DNA of 64,000 nucleotides from Novosphingobium sp. PC22D (lineage in GTDB: Bacteria; Pseudomonadota; Alphaproteobacteria; Sphingomonadales; Sphingomonadaceae): contig NZ_MWMO01000005.1 of NCBI RefSeq assembly GCF_002556635.1, positions 186,001-250,000 on the forward strand, given 5' to 3'. Made by a program: the position numbers and the translations under genes. The notes under the pieces were generated by a model. That model was given only the letters and a program-made list of their open reading frames with translations. It did no database searches and was not told the origin of the DNA. Positions 17,777 through 26,192 of the stretch are shown here, piece by piece; position 1 is the stretch's first letter, and every line of letters begins with the position of its first letter.

Positions 17777-17810
17777 GACCCGCCCGCCGCAAGGCGGTCG
17801 GGTCTTTTCT
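17777..17810 (+). terminator. Rho-independent terminator after the TonB-receptor gene
   Basis: GACCCGCCCGCC, loop GCAA, GGCGGTCGGGTC forms a 12-base-pair stem with one mismatch, followed by TTTTCT. It lies 45 bases after the receptor stop. Confidence 0.9.
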
Positions 17811-17863
17811 ATGGTGATGCCGACCGCGAATGCGCAAGACGGGGCGGCTGCCGTGATCGCGGC

Positions 17864-18715
17864 CTAGTCGCCGGTGGCGATCGGCCGCGACGGATCAGCG
17901 GTCCATTCGCTCCACGAGCCGGGATAGAGCCGCGCCCCACCAAGCCCGGCATGCCGCATCGCGAGAAGGTTGTGGCACGCGGTGACACCCGATCCGCACT
18001 GGCTGACGACCGCACCCCGCTCCACGCCGGCGATCAGCGGATCGAAGGCGGCGCGCAACTGCTCGACCGACACGAGCCGCCCGTCCGGCCCCAGATTGTC
18101 GCGGTAGCAGCGGCAAACGGCGCCGGGAATATGGCCCGATACGGTATCGAGCGGTGCCGGCTCGCCGCGGAAGCGCGCGGCGTCGCGCGCATCGAGGATG
18201 CGGTGCGCGCCCTCGGCGAGGCCGGAAAGGATCTCGTCGGCGCCGATCGGCTCGGGCTCGAGCGAGGCGGACGCGGTGAAGTCTCCGGCTGGCCGAGCCG
18301 CCGCATCGCCGCTCTCGACGGCACCGCCGGCCTCGCACCAGGCCTGGAACCCGCCATCGAGAACCGCGACGGCTTCATGTCCCAGCCAGCGCAGCGACCA
18401 CCACAGGCGCGCCGCGTAGAACCCGCCCGAGCGGTCATAGGCGACGACCTGCATATCGCGATCGAGCCCGAGTTCGCGCAGCCTTGCTGCCAGCGTCTCG
18501 CGGTCAGGAAGCGGATGGCGACCGTTGGTTCCGTCGGACACGGACGACAGATCCTTGCCGAGGTCGACATGGACCGCGCCGGGAATACGCGCCTCGTGCC
18601 AGGCCTTGCGGCCAGCCGCGGTGTCGAAGAGATCATAACTGCAATCCGCGATCAGGACGCTGCCCGCTGCCAGCAGATCGTTCAGTTCGTCGACTTGTAC
18701 GAGCGTCGAATACAT
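17864..18715 (-). CDS. sseA: 3-mercaptopyruvate/thiosulfate sulfurtransferase (tandem rhodanese)
   Basis: A 283-residue two-domain rhodanese. I chose ATG 18715 (MYSTLVQVDELNDLL), overlapping the stop of the upstream gene as TGATG, over a longer arginine-rich leader. The N-terminal rhodanese domain is the catalytically inactive type (AYDRSGGFYAARLWW). The C-terminal domain carries the active Cys in the loop CGSGVTA, the sequence typical of 3-mercaptopyruvate sulfurtransferase rather than CRKGVT of thiosulfate rhodanese. It transfers sulfur from mercaptopyruvate to acceptors such as thioredoxin or cyanide. Coupling to a UrcA-family gene has no obvious metabolic logic. Confidence 0.92.
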   Translation of the reverse strand: MYSTLVQVDELNDLLAAGSVLIADCSYDLFDTAAGRKAWHEARIPGAVHVDLGKDLSSVSDGTNGRHPLPDRETLAARLRELGLDRDMQVVAYDRSGGFYAARLWWSLRWLGHEAVAVLDGGFQAWCEAGGAVESGDAAARPAGDFTASASLEPEPIGADEILSGLAEGAHRILDARDAARFRGEPAPLDTVSGHIPGAVCRCYRDNLGPDGRLVSVEQLRAAFDPLIAGVERGAVVSQCGSGVTACHNLLAMRHAGLGGARLYPGSWSEWTADPSRPIATGD

Positions 18716-19125
18716 CACTGCTCTCCGCGCGCCGCGGCGATCGCCTCGCTCGCCGCCGCCTCGCCGTTGGCCTTGGCGCGGCGCACGCAATCGGAGTCTT
18801 CACTGAAAGGCAGCAGCCGGTCGAGTTCACCGCACGCGTCCTGCGCGACGCGGCCCACACGGGTCATCAGCCGCTCGGCATCTTCGTCGCGCGTCAGATC
18901 GAGATCGCCGTAGAGTACGGGGATGCGCACGGTGCTCACCGCGATCGGCGCGCCGGTGTAGGGCGAACGCTCGATGGGCACGGCGACCTGCCGCGGCGCC
19001 TCGACGGTGATCGCGGGGCCGTCGCTCGGCGGGTTTTCCGCCTCTTGCGCGAGAACCGGCGCGGCGAGCAGGCCCGATACCGCTACTGCTGCCGCCAGAA
19101 TGCTTCTCGCCGATCCCGTCTTCAT
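18715..19125 (-). CDS. UrcA-family exported protein
   Basis: A 136-residue protein from ATG 19125 (MKTGSARSILAAAVAVSGLL), supported by AAGGAGAA upstream. The signal peptide ends near PVLAQ. The mature part has the UrcA pattern: a strand ending in VLYGDLDL (PVLYGDLDLTRD), a helix with ERLMTRVGRVAQDACG, and a second Cys in DSDC, suggesting a disulfide. UrcA proteins are common in sphingomonads and have no established function. Translationally coupled to sseA. Confidence 0.75.
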   Translation of the reverse strand: MKTGSARSILAAAVAVSGLLAAPVLAQEAENPPSDGPAITVEAPRQVAVPIERSPYTGAPIAVSTVRIPVLYGDLDLTRDEDAERLMTRVGRVAQDACGELDRLLPFSEDSDCVRRAKANGEAAASEAIAAARGEQ

Positions 19126-19197
19126 CGCCCGTTCTCCTTGGCTGACCGGTTGCACCGATCGCATGAAGACATCGTTGATCGGGCGCAAGCTCTCGCG

Positions 19198-19872
19198 TCA
19201 ATTCGCGTCGAAGACGTAACCCAGCGAACGCACCGTGCGCAACGGGTTGCCCGCGCCCGCAGATTTGAGCGCACGGCGCAGCCGGCCGACCCAGACGTCG
19301 ACGGTGCGCTCATCCACCGCGGGCTCCTGCTTGCCGAGTGCCTGGATGAGCTGGGCGCGGGTGAAGACCCGCCCGGGATGCTCGACGAAATAGCGCAGCA
19401 GGCGGAATTCGTTCGGCATCAGCGGGACGGGCTTGCCCTTCCAGCGCGCCTGGAAGGCGGCGACATCGATCGTGAGTTCGCCTTGCGACAACCGGCTCGC
19501 CGCGCCGATCTGCTGCGTGCGCAGGTTGGCGGAGAGTATGCGGTCGAGCAGCGCGGTTCGGGTGAGCGGGCCGAGCATGTAATCGTCAGCGCCGGTGCGC
19601 ATCGCGCGCTTGCGATCCTCCTGGTCGTCATCCTCGAGCACCATGGTCACGTGGGCGTTCGCGGTCAGAGGATCGCAGCGCAGCCGGCGGCAGACCTCGA
19701 GCCCGGATATCCCGGGAAGGACCCAGTCGATGAAGGCCCACAGCGATCCTTCGATAAGCGGGATCTCGGCAAGGTCGGCCCAGTGGTGGAGCACCAAGTA
19801 AAGATCGTCGTGACGGAACGGAGCGAAGCCGCCATCCAGTTCACTTGTCAGGAGAACATCGATCCTCTGCAT
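19198..19872 (-). CDS. PhoB-paralogous response regulator with a degenerate receiver domain
   Basis: A 224-residue OmpR/PhoB-type regulator from ATG 19872 (MQRIDVLLTSELDGG). The C-terminal winged-helix closely tracks the PhoB encoded at 27289 (MPNEFRLLRYF, DERTVDVWVGRLRRAL, RTVRSLGYVFDAN), so it should recognise PhoB-like DNA sites. The receiver keeps an Asp at the phosphorylation position (Asp49 in FIDWVLPG). It has lost the acidic metal-binding cluster (SEL where PhoB has EDD), the switch Thr (Leu in its place) and the conserved Lys (Gly101). Such receivers usually act without phosphorylation. A PhoB-box-like site 42 bases upstream suggests control by PhoB or itself. It is divergent from the PlcP-like gene, which it may regulate. 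Confidence 0.85.
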   Translation of the reverse strand: MQRIDVLLTSELDGGFAPFRHDDLYLVLHHWADLAEIPLIEGSLWAFIDWVLPGISGLEVCRRLRCDPLTANAHVTMVLEDDDQEDRKRAMRTGADDYMLGPLTRTALLDRILSANLRTQQIGAASRLSQGELTIDVAAFQARWKGKPVPLMPNEFRLLRYFVEHPGRVFTRAQLIQALGKQEPAVDERTVDVWVGRLRRALKSAGAGNPLRTVRSLGYVFDAN

Positions 19873-19914
19873 TGCCCCAATCCATGCCGCGGGGCCCGCT
19901 TCTGCAATCGCCGC

Positions 19915-19932
19915 ATGACGGCGACGTGACAG
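19915..19932 (-). promoter_or_regulatory. Putative PhoB box upstream of the PhoB paralogue
   Basis: Minus strand: CTGTCAC, four bases, CCGTCAT at 11-base phase, 42 bases before ATG 19872. The longer open frame that begins at 20004 would cover this site, which supports the shorter start. Confidence 0.65.
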
Positions 19933-20004
19933 ATTGGCGACGCTACGGTGAAATCTGCATAAAGTTCTGACGTGATCGCGCGACTCGCGGGAAGTTGTCC
20001 ACAA

Positions 20005-20033
20005 ATGTCACGGAAACGACCCGATACCGTCAC
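20005..20033 (+). promoter_or_regulatory. Putative PhoB box upstream of the PlcP-like gene
   Basis: ATGTCAC at 20005-20011 and CCGTCAC at 20027-20033, exactly 22 bases apart with a weak middle unit, 57 bases before ATG 20091. The geometry matches the site at 13186-13214. Confidence 0.55.
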
Positions 20034-20090
20034 CATGTTGCAACGCACAATCCCTAGGCCCGACGTGCGAAAGCGGACGGGGATCGCAAG

Positions 20091-21020
20091 ATGGACATGC
20101 GAACAGACGGGTCAGTCTTCCAGAATATCGCTTTGGGCGCAGACAAACTCGTCGATCATCGGCGTATTCCGGAGTGGCTGGACTTGCCCGATCCGAAGCC
20201 ATTCCGCCCGAAACGGCGCTATCGCACCATCTGGATTTCCGACATCCACCTCGGCACGCGCGGCTGCAACGCGGAAATGCTGGTCGACTTCCTGCGCTCG
20301 ATCGAGTGCGAGACGCTCTACCTCGTCGGCGACATCGTTGACGGGTGGCGGCTGCGCAAGGGCTGGTTCTGGCCCGACGCGCACAACGAGGTCGTGCGCC
20401 GCATCCTCAAGATGGCGCACCGCGGCACGCGGGTGGTGTTCATCGCCGGCAATCATGACGAGCTCCTGCGCGATTACGCGGGACTGACCTTCGGCGGCGT
20501 CGAACTGGCGCTGGAGGCGGTTCACGTCACCGCCGACGGCCGGCGCCTGCTCGTGACGCACGGCGACAGTTTCGACGGGGTGGTGCTCTACGCGCGCTGG
20601 CTCGCCTTCCTCGGCGACCAGGCCTACGGGCTGCTGCTGCGCGCCAACATCGTGATGAACGCGGTCCGCCGCCGGCTGCACCTGCCCTACTGGTCGCTCT
20701 CGGCTTACATGAAAAAGCGCGTGAAGAACGCGGTTGCTTTCATTTCGAGCTACGAGGAAGCGGTCGCGACCGAAGCGGTCAACCGGGGCCTCGACGGCGT
20801 GGTCTGCGGCCATATCCATTACGCCGAAATCCGCGAGTTCGGCGGCATCACCTACTACAACGACGGCGACTGGGTCGAAAGCTGCACAGCGCTGACCGAG
20901 GACGCACACGGAGCGATGGCAATCATCGACTGGGCCGAGGAAAAGGCCGCCGAGAGCGCGGCGCGCGATGCGCGCGCGGCGGCCGAGGCCGCTCCGGCGC
21001 TGACCGAGACCGCCGCATGA
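20091..21020 (+). CDS. plcP: PlcP-like metallophosphoesterase (probable phospholipase C of lipid remodelling)
   Basis: A 309-residue calcineurin-like phosphoesterase with the complete metal set: SDIHLG (Asp51, His53), GDIVDGW (Asp81), GNHDE (Asn121, His122), THGD (His157) and GHIHYAE (His241, His243). Automated annotation often calls this group UDP-2,3-diacylglucosamine diphosphatase. Three points favour PlcP, the enzyme that removes phosphate headgroups from phospholipids in phosphate-starved rhizobia and marine bacteria: the immediately overlapping glycosyltransferase, the PhoB-box-like promoter, and a divergent PhoB paralogue. The expected product is diacylglycerol for the downstream enzyme. 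LpxH activity is the main alternative. Confidence 0.75.
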   Translation: MDMRTDGSVFQNIALGADKLVDHRRIPEWLDLPDPKPFRPKRRYRTIWISDIHLGTRGCNAEMLVDFLRSIECETLYLVGDIVDGWRLRKGWFWPDAHNEVVRRILKMAHRGTRVVFIAGNHDELLRDYAGLTFGGVELALEAVHVTADGRRLLVTHGDSFDGVVLYARWLAFLGDQAYGLLLRANIVMNAVRRRLHLPYWSLSAYMKKRVKNAVAFISSYEEAVATEAVNRGLDGVVCGHIHYAEIREFGGITYYNDGDWVESCTALTEDAHGAMAIIDWAEEKAAESAARDARAAAEAAPALTETAA

Positions 21021-22090
21021 GGCTCGCTCTAGCGACCGATGCCTGGTTTCCGCAGGTAAACGGCGTCGTACGATCGCTTTCGACAACGATCGGCGAACTC
21101 GAGAGGCGCGGCACCGCCGTCCACCGGATCTCGCCCGACCAGTTCCTCACCGTTCCCCTGCCGGGCTATGCCTCGATCCGGCTCGCGATGGCGCCGCGCT
21201 TCGGCGTGCGCCGCAGGCTGGAGCAAGCCGCGCCCGATCTCGTCCATATCGCCACCGAGGGCCCGATCGGCTGGGCCGCGCGAAGCTGGTGCCTTGCGCG
21301 TGACGTGCCCTTCACCAGCGCGTTCCACACCCGCTTTCCCGAATATGCCTCGGTCCGCACCGGCATCAGCGCCGAACGCTTCTGGCCGATCATGCGCCGC
21401 TTCCACGCGCCGAGCCGGGCCGTGCTGGTCTCGACCGCAAGCCTTGCCGACGAACTGGCCCGGCGAGGTATTGCCCGGACCCGCCGCTGGAGCCGCGGTA
21501 TCGACCACACCCTGTTCAAGCCCGAAGGTCCCAGGCATCCCGCGATGGCAGGGCTCGCCGGCCCGATCCTGCTCTACGTCGGCCGCGTGGCGCCCGAAAA
21601 GAACATCGAGGCCTTTCTCGGGGCGGACCTGCCGGGCACCAAGGTGGTCGTCGGCGACGGCCCCTCGCTCGAAGCGCTGCGGCGCAAGTATTCCCAGTGC
21701 CGCTTCCTCGGCTCGCTCTCGGGCGAGCCGCTCGCCAGCGCCTATCGCAGCGCCGACTGCTTCGTCTTCCCGAGCCTGACCGACACGTTCGGCCTCGTCG
21801 TGATCGAGGCGCTGGCAAGCGGCGTGCCGGTCGCGGCCTATCCGGTCACCGGTCCGATCGACATTCTCGGCGCCGACGGACGCGGTCCCGACGGCGCGCT
21901 CGAACGGCCCGCCGGCGCGCTCGGCGAGGATCTCGCGCGCTCGGTCACGCAGGCGCTCGCGATGGGCAGGGACGATGCCCACGCGCTCGGCCGCCAGTTT
22001 TCGTGGGAGGCGGCCACCGACCAGTTCGAAGCCGCGATCAACGAAGCCCTCCAAAGCCGGCACGCCGAGCGCAAGCGCTTCGCCGCCTGA
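21017..22090 (+). CDS. agt: GT4-family glycosyltransferase (Agt-like, probable diacylglycerol glycosyltransferase)
   Basis: A 357-residue GT-B glycosyltransferase overlapping the PlcP-like gene by 4 bases (ATGA). The N-terminal Rossmann domain begins MRLALATDAWFPQVNGVVRS. The C-terminal nucleotide-sugar domain has LLYVGRVAPEKN, the acidic motif SLTDTFGLVVIEAL, and a GVPVAAYPVTGP segment. In phosphate-starved rhizobia and marine bacteria, Agt adds glucose or glucuronate to diacylglycerol released by PlcP, so that glycolipids replace phospholipids. Gene pairing makes that role likely here, but the sugar donor cannot be read from sequence. Confidence 0.78.
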   Translation: MRLALATDAWFPQVNGVVRSLSTTIGELERRGTAVHRISPDQFLTVPLPGYASIRLAMAPRFGVRRRLEQAAPDLVHIATEGPIGWAARSWCLARDVPFTSAFHTRFPEYASVRTGISAERFWPIMRRFHAPSRAVLVSTASLADELARRGIARTRRWSRGIDHTLFKPEGPRHPAMAGLAGPILLYVGRVAPEKNIEAFLGADLPGTKVVVGDGPSLEALRRKYSQCRFLGSLSGEPLASAYRSADCFVFPSLTDTFGLVVIEALASGVPVAAYPVTGPIDILGADGRGPDGALERPAGALGEDLARSVTQALAMGRDDAHALGRQFSWEAATDQFEAAINEALQSRHAERKRFAA

Positions 22091-22195
22091 TCCCGGGCAG
22101 CGCTGTCCTTGCCTGCCAGCACATTTTTTGACGGTTGATTAGTCACGCCGGTTCGGCTCCAATCACCCGCGATACGAAAGGCGCGGGAGAGAGAG

Positions 22196-24103
22196 ATGGT
22201 GGAAGCGCGGACGGCGAAAGCCTGGCCGGCAATGGCGCTGGGAATGGCCTTGCTCGCCGCTCTGGCGATCGTCGCCTGGCCCGCGCATGGCGAGCCCGTG
22301 GTCGATCCCGGGAAAGCGGCGACGAAGGTCGCCGGGGGGTTCGCGGCCCAGTTCCCCGAAGGCGCGGCGATCTATGAAAAGCATTGCGCCGCCTGCCACG
22401 ACGGCGGCGCGTTGCGTGCTCCGGCACGGATCATCATCGGCAACATGACTCCCGCAGCGATCCATGCCTCGCTGGTCGAGGGCGTCATGCAGATGCAGGG
22501 CAACGCGCTGAGCGACAAGCAGAAGATCGAAGTCGCGCAGTACCTTTCAGGGCAAGTCTACGCCGACGAGGCGGCGCTGCCGGAACCGAAGTTTTGCGCG
22601 GCCGAGCATCGCGCCTTCGACGTCTCGCGCCCGCCCGCCTTCGCCGGTTGGGGTATCGACCAGCAGGCGACACACGCCGTTCCCGTCGCCCAGGCGGGGC
22701 TCGGCAAAGCCGATCTGCCGCGTCTCAAGGTGAAGTGGACGTTCGGGTTCCCCGGCGCGAACCGCGCCCGCTCGCAACCGGCGCTCGGTGGCGGCGCAAT
22801 CTTCGTCGGCAGCCACAATGGACAAGTCTACGCGCTCGATCGCGAAACGGGCTGCGTGCGCTGGGTGTTCAAGGCGGGCACCGAGGTGCGCACCGGGATC
22901 GTCCTTTCGCCCTGGACCAAGGGCGACGTGAGGGCCGATCCGCTCGTCTACTTCGGCGACTTGCGCGGCAACGTCTATGCGCTCCACGCCTTCACCGGCG
23001 AACCCGCCTGGACGATCGACGCCGACGAACATCCCGCCGCCGTGATCACCGCCGCCCCGGCGCTCTACGACGGCACACTCTACGTCGGGGTCTCCTCGCT
23101 GGAGGAGGCGAGCGCCGCCGTGCCCGGCTATCCCTGCTGCACCTTCCGCGGCTCGATCCTCGCGCTTGACGCGGCGACGGGCCGCCAGAAATGGCGCAAG
23201 TGGATGATCGACGAGCCCAAGCCGCAAGCGGGCGGCAAGTTCATGGGTCCCGCCGGCATGCCGGTATGGGCCGGTCTCGCGGTCGATCCGAAACGCGGCC
23301 ACCTGCTGATCGCCACCGGCGGCAACTACAGCGGCCCGGCGACCGACCACACCGATTCGATCATGGCGCTCGATCTCGCCACCGGCGAGATCGACTGGAC
23401 CTTCCAGGCCATCGCCAAGGATGTCTGGAACGTCGACTGCATCATGCCCGACAACGACAATTGCCCCGAAAACGCGGGGCCAGACTACAACTTCGGCACG
23501 GGACCGGTGCTCGCCCGCGGCAAGGACGGGCGCGACTATGTGGTCGACGGGCAGAAGGAAGGCTCCGCCTATGCGCTCGATCCCGATACCGGCAAGCTGA
23601 TCTGGACGCGCAAGATCGGCCGGGGAAGCATGATCGGCGGCACCCACTTCGGCGTGGCGGCGGTCGACGGCAAGCTGATCGTCCCGATCAGCGACGCCGC
23701 GCCGCCGATGCTGAAAACCGACGTGCCCGCCCGCCCCGGCGTCTATGCGCTCGATATCGTGACCGGCGAGTATCTGTGGCAAGCGCCCGCGCCCGACCCG
23801 TGCGAGGGCCGCCCGCTGTGCCTGCGCGGCTACAGCGGCGCGGTGACCGTGACCTCGGAACTGCTCTTCGCGGGCGGCGACGACGGCTTCGTGCGGATCT
23901 ACGACATGGCCGACGGCAAGGTGCTGTGGGAAATGGACACGGTGCGCGACTTCGACACCGTCAACGATGTGCCCGCGCGCGGCGGCGCGATCAGCGGCGG
24001 CGCGGCGCCGATCGTCGATTCCGGCCAGCTCATCGTCTCGTCGGGTTACGGCTTCGCCTCCAAGCTGCCCGGCAATGCCCTGATCGTGCTCGAAGCGGAG
24101 TGA
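22196..24103 (+). CDS. PQQ-dependent dehydrogenase with N-terminal cytochrome c domain (polyvinyl-alcohol-dehydrogenase-like)
   Basis: A 635-residue periplasmic quinohaemoprotein. An N-terminal membrane or signal segment (residues 10-31) is followed by a short cytochrome c domain with haem site CAACH (residues 64-68). The rest is a PQQ beta-propeller rich in the repeat pattern GxVYALDRETG (for example VYALDRETGCVRWVF and IMALDLATGEIDW). This domain order, haem first then propeller, matches polyvinyl alcohol dehydrogenases rather than type II alcohol dehydrogenases, where haem is C-terminal. The true substrate may be another secondary alcohol. Its stop overlaps the start of the next gene as GTGA. 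Confidence 0.82.
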   Translation: MVEARTAKAWPAMALGMALLAALAIVAWPAHGEPVVDPGKAATKVAGGFAAQFPEGAAIYEKHCAACHDGGALRAPARIIIGNMTPAAIHASLVEGVMQMQGNALSDKQKIEVAQYLSGQVYADEAALPEPKFCAAEHRAFDVSRPPAFAGWGIDQQATHAVPVAQAGLGKADLPRLKVKWTFGFPGANRARSQPALGGGAIFVGSHNGQVYALDRETGCVRWVFKAGTEVRTGIVLSPWTKGDVRADPLVYFGDLRGNVYALHAFTGEPAWTIDADEHPAAVITAAPALYDGTLYVGVSSLEEASAAVPGYPCCTFRGSILALDAATGRQKWRKWMIDEPKPQAGGKFMGPAGMPVWAGLAVDPKRGHLLIATGGNYSGPATDHTDSIMALDLATGEIDWTFQAIAKDVWNVDCIMPDNDNCPENAGPDYNFGTGPVLARGKDGRDYVVDGQKEGSAYALDPDTGKLIWTRKIGRGSMIGGTHFGVAAVDGKLIVPISDAAPPMLKTDVPARPGVYALDIVTGEYLWQAPAPDPCEGRPLCLRGYSGAVTVTSELLFAGGDDGFVRIYDMADGKVLWEMDTVRDFDTVNDVPARGGAISGGAAPIVDSGQLIVSSGYGFASKLPGNALIVLEAE

Positions 24104-25419
24104 GCGAGACCCGAGACGCCGCCGGGCACGCGACAGGCGACACGACCGGGCTGGCGCTGCCCGCGGATCCGGAGGCACTGCGCCGGCAAGGCGCGGCGTT
24201 CCTGACCGATGCCTTCCGCAGCTATGGCATGCTGGCGCACGACAACCGCGTTACGCGGATCGCGCGCTTCGAGGAATTCCATGGCGGCAACTCGGGCGCG
24301 AAAGCGGTGCTCGACGTATCCTATGCGGAGCCCTCGAACGCGCTGCCGACACGTCTTTTCGCGAAGTTCTCGCGCGATTTTTCGGATGCCTTCCGCGACC
24401 GGCGCCGCTTCGAGCTCGAAGGCGAAGTGCGGCTTGCCGACCTCTCCCGGCATCCAAACTTTCCGGTGGCCGTTCCCCGCGCGATGTTCGCGGACTTCGA
24501 TCGCGCGACCGGCACCGGCCTGCTGATCACCGAGCGCGTCGCCTTCGGCGAAGGCGCGATCGAGCCGCTTCACGAAAAATGCATGGATCACCTGCTCGAC
24601 GATCCCTTCGATCATTACCGGGTGCTGGTGGAAGCGCAGGCCAGCCTCGCCGCCGCGCAAAAGGCGGGCCGCCTCTCCCCCGATCTGGAGCGCTTGTTTC
24701 CCTACCACAGGAGCGCCGCTGAAGCGGATCTGCCCATCGGCTATGGTCCCGGCGACCTGGAGGAAAAAGTGGCAGACTGGGCCGCGCTGGCACGCGAGGC
24801 GCCCGCCGCCTTTCCCGTTTCGCTCGGATCAGGCGACTTCGCCCGCCGTCTGCTCACCGATGCGCGTGCGTTTCTGACCCACGAATCGCGAGTACGCCGC
24901 TTCCTGCAGTCCGATCCCGACTTCATCGCGCTCTGCCACTGGAACACAAATATCGACAATGCCTGGTTCTATCGCACCGCCGACGGTGCGCTGGCTTGCG
25001 GCCTGCTCGACTGGGGCATGGCGCGCCAGATGAACGTGACGACCGGCCTGTGGGGCGGCCTCTCCGCCTGCGATACCGCCTTCCTCGAAGCGAACCTCGA
25101 CCGCTTGCTGGACCACTATTGCCACTATCTGGCCCGGCGCGGCGGGCCACGGCTCGACAGGGACCGGCTTGGCCTGCACTTCGATCTCTCGCTCGCGATC
25201 ACCGGCCTCGCGCTGATGATGGACATACCGGGGCTGATCCGGGAGCGGGCTCCGGCTTACCGGGATGCCACAGGCCCCGTCGATCGGGTCTTCAGCGAGG
25301 GCAAGGCCGTGCAGGGCTTTGTCCTCGTTACGGGCAATTTCCTGAACCTGTGGACGCGGCGGGACTTTGGACAGAGCCTGCGCAGGATGCTGGAGACCGA
25401 TCAGGCGCGCGGCAGATAG
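24100..25419 (+). CDS. Phosphotransferase-family (APH/EcKinase-like) protein with altered catalytic loop
   Basis: A 439-residue protein from GTG 24100, overlapping the PQQ-dehydrogenase stop (GTGA); upstream frame is antisense-like shadow of that gene. The fold is the aminoglycoside-phosphotransferase type: an N-terminal lobe with FHGGNSGAKAV and an interlobe segment LLITERV. The normal catalytic loop HGDxHxxN is replaced by HWNTNIDN (residues 280-287), so the usual catalytic Asp is Asn282. The following metal-binding Asp is kept in LLDWG (Asp304). Activity is therefore doubtful or unusual. Coupling to a PQQ dehydrogenase suggests a role in activating an alcohol-derived substrate or as a pseudoenzyme. 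Its last 19 bases overlap the convergent IclR gene. Confidence 0.7.
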   Translation: MSETRDAAGHATGDTTGLALPADPEALRRQGAAFLTDAFRSYGMLAHDNRVTRIARFEEFHGGNSGAKAVLDVSYAEPSNALPTRLFAKFSRDFSDAFRDRRRFELEGEVRLADLSRHPNFPVAVPRAMFADFDRATGTGLLITERVAFGEGAIEPLHEKCMDHLLDDPFDHYRVLVEAQASLAAAQKAGRLSPDLERLFPYHRSAAEADLPIGYGPGDLEEKVADWAALAREAPAAFPVSLGSGDFARRLLTDARAFLTHESRVRRFLQSDPDFIALCHWNTNIDNAWFYRTADGALACGLLDWGMARQMNVTTGLWGGLSACDTAFLEANLDRLLDHYCHYLARRGGPRLDRDRLGLHFDLSLAITGLALMMDIPGLIRERAPAYRDATGPVDRVFSEGKAVQGFVLVTGNFLNLWTRRDFGQSLRRMLETDQARGR

Positions 25420-26192
25420 CCCAGGCTGCGCGAGATCGCGGTCGCCGCGTTCGCGACCTGCCGCGCAAGGTCCTCGCGCTTGTCGGCCGAACGCGCGCTC
25501 GGTGCCGCGACCACGAGCGCGCCGGCGACCATGCCCGCCGCGTCGCGCACCACCGCCGCCGTGCCGGTCACGCCCTCGCTCGCCTGGTCGACCGTCTGCG
25601 CGACGCCCGTCCGCCGGATCTCGGCAATCGCGCGCGCAAGGTCCTCGCGGTCGGTCTGGGTCGAAGGGGCGAGGCGTTCGGGCTCGAGCCGCGCGAGATA
25701 GGCCTCGACGACGGCGTCGGGCCGCGCGGCGAGCAAGGCGCGGCCGCCGGCGGTGGCATAGAGCGGGCGGCGGTCGCCCACCGATACCGCGAAACGCACC
25801 GCGTTGCGGCTCTCGACCACGTCGACGTAGGTAAGCCGCATGTCGTGCTCGTCGAGCACCGCGAAAAGCACGGTTTCACCCACCACCTCGACGAGCCGGC
25901 GCATGCCTTCGCGAATGAGATCGGAGGACTGGAACCGGCGCCGCGCCTCGGTGAGCGCGCTGCCGAGGCCGAAGGCCCCCGCGCCGAGCCGCCAGACCCC
26001 GTCCGCTGCGACGACGAACTGCTCTTCGGCAAGCCCGCGCAGAAGTGCGGCAAGGCTCGACTTCGGCGTATCGAGAATGCGGCTGAGATCGGCCAGGCTG
26101 AGCGGCTCGGCGCTCGCGCACAGCGCCTCGAGGATGCGGACCACGCGCGCCACCGATTGCGGCGAAGGCGCGCGCCGGTCCTCGCCGGTCAT
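25401..26192 (-). CDS. IclR-family transcriptional regulator
   Basis: A 263-residue regulator. The N-terminal winged helix-turn-helix (SVARVVRILEALCAS, LSLADLSRILDTPKSSLAALLRGL) is followed by the IclR effector domain (GETVLFAVLDEHDMRLTYVD, RPLYATAGGRALLA). IclR proteins usually control nearby catabolic genes in response to small aromatic or organic acids. It is coupled to the luciferase-like gene by a 4-base overlap and converges with the PQQ dehydrogenase pair. It may regulate either; effector unknown. Confidence 0.9.
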   Translation of the reverse strand: MTGEDRRAPSPQSVARVVRILEALCASAEPLSLADLSRILDTPKSSLAALLRGLAEEQFVVAADGVWRLGAGAFGLGSALTEARRRFQSSDLIREGMRRLVEVVGETVLFAVLDEHDMRLTYVDVVESRNAVRFAVSVGDRRPLYATAGGRALLAARPDAVVEAYLARLEPERLAPSTQTDREDLARAIAEIRRTGVAQTVDQASEGVTGTAAVVRDAAGMVAGALVVAAPSARSADKREDLARQVANAATAISRSLGYLPRA

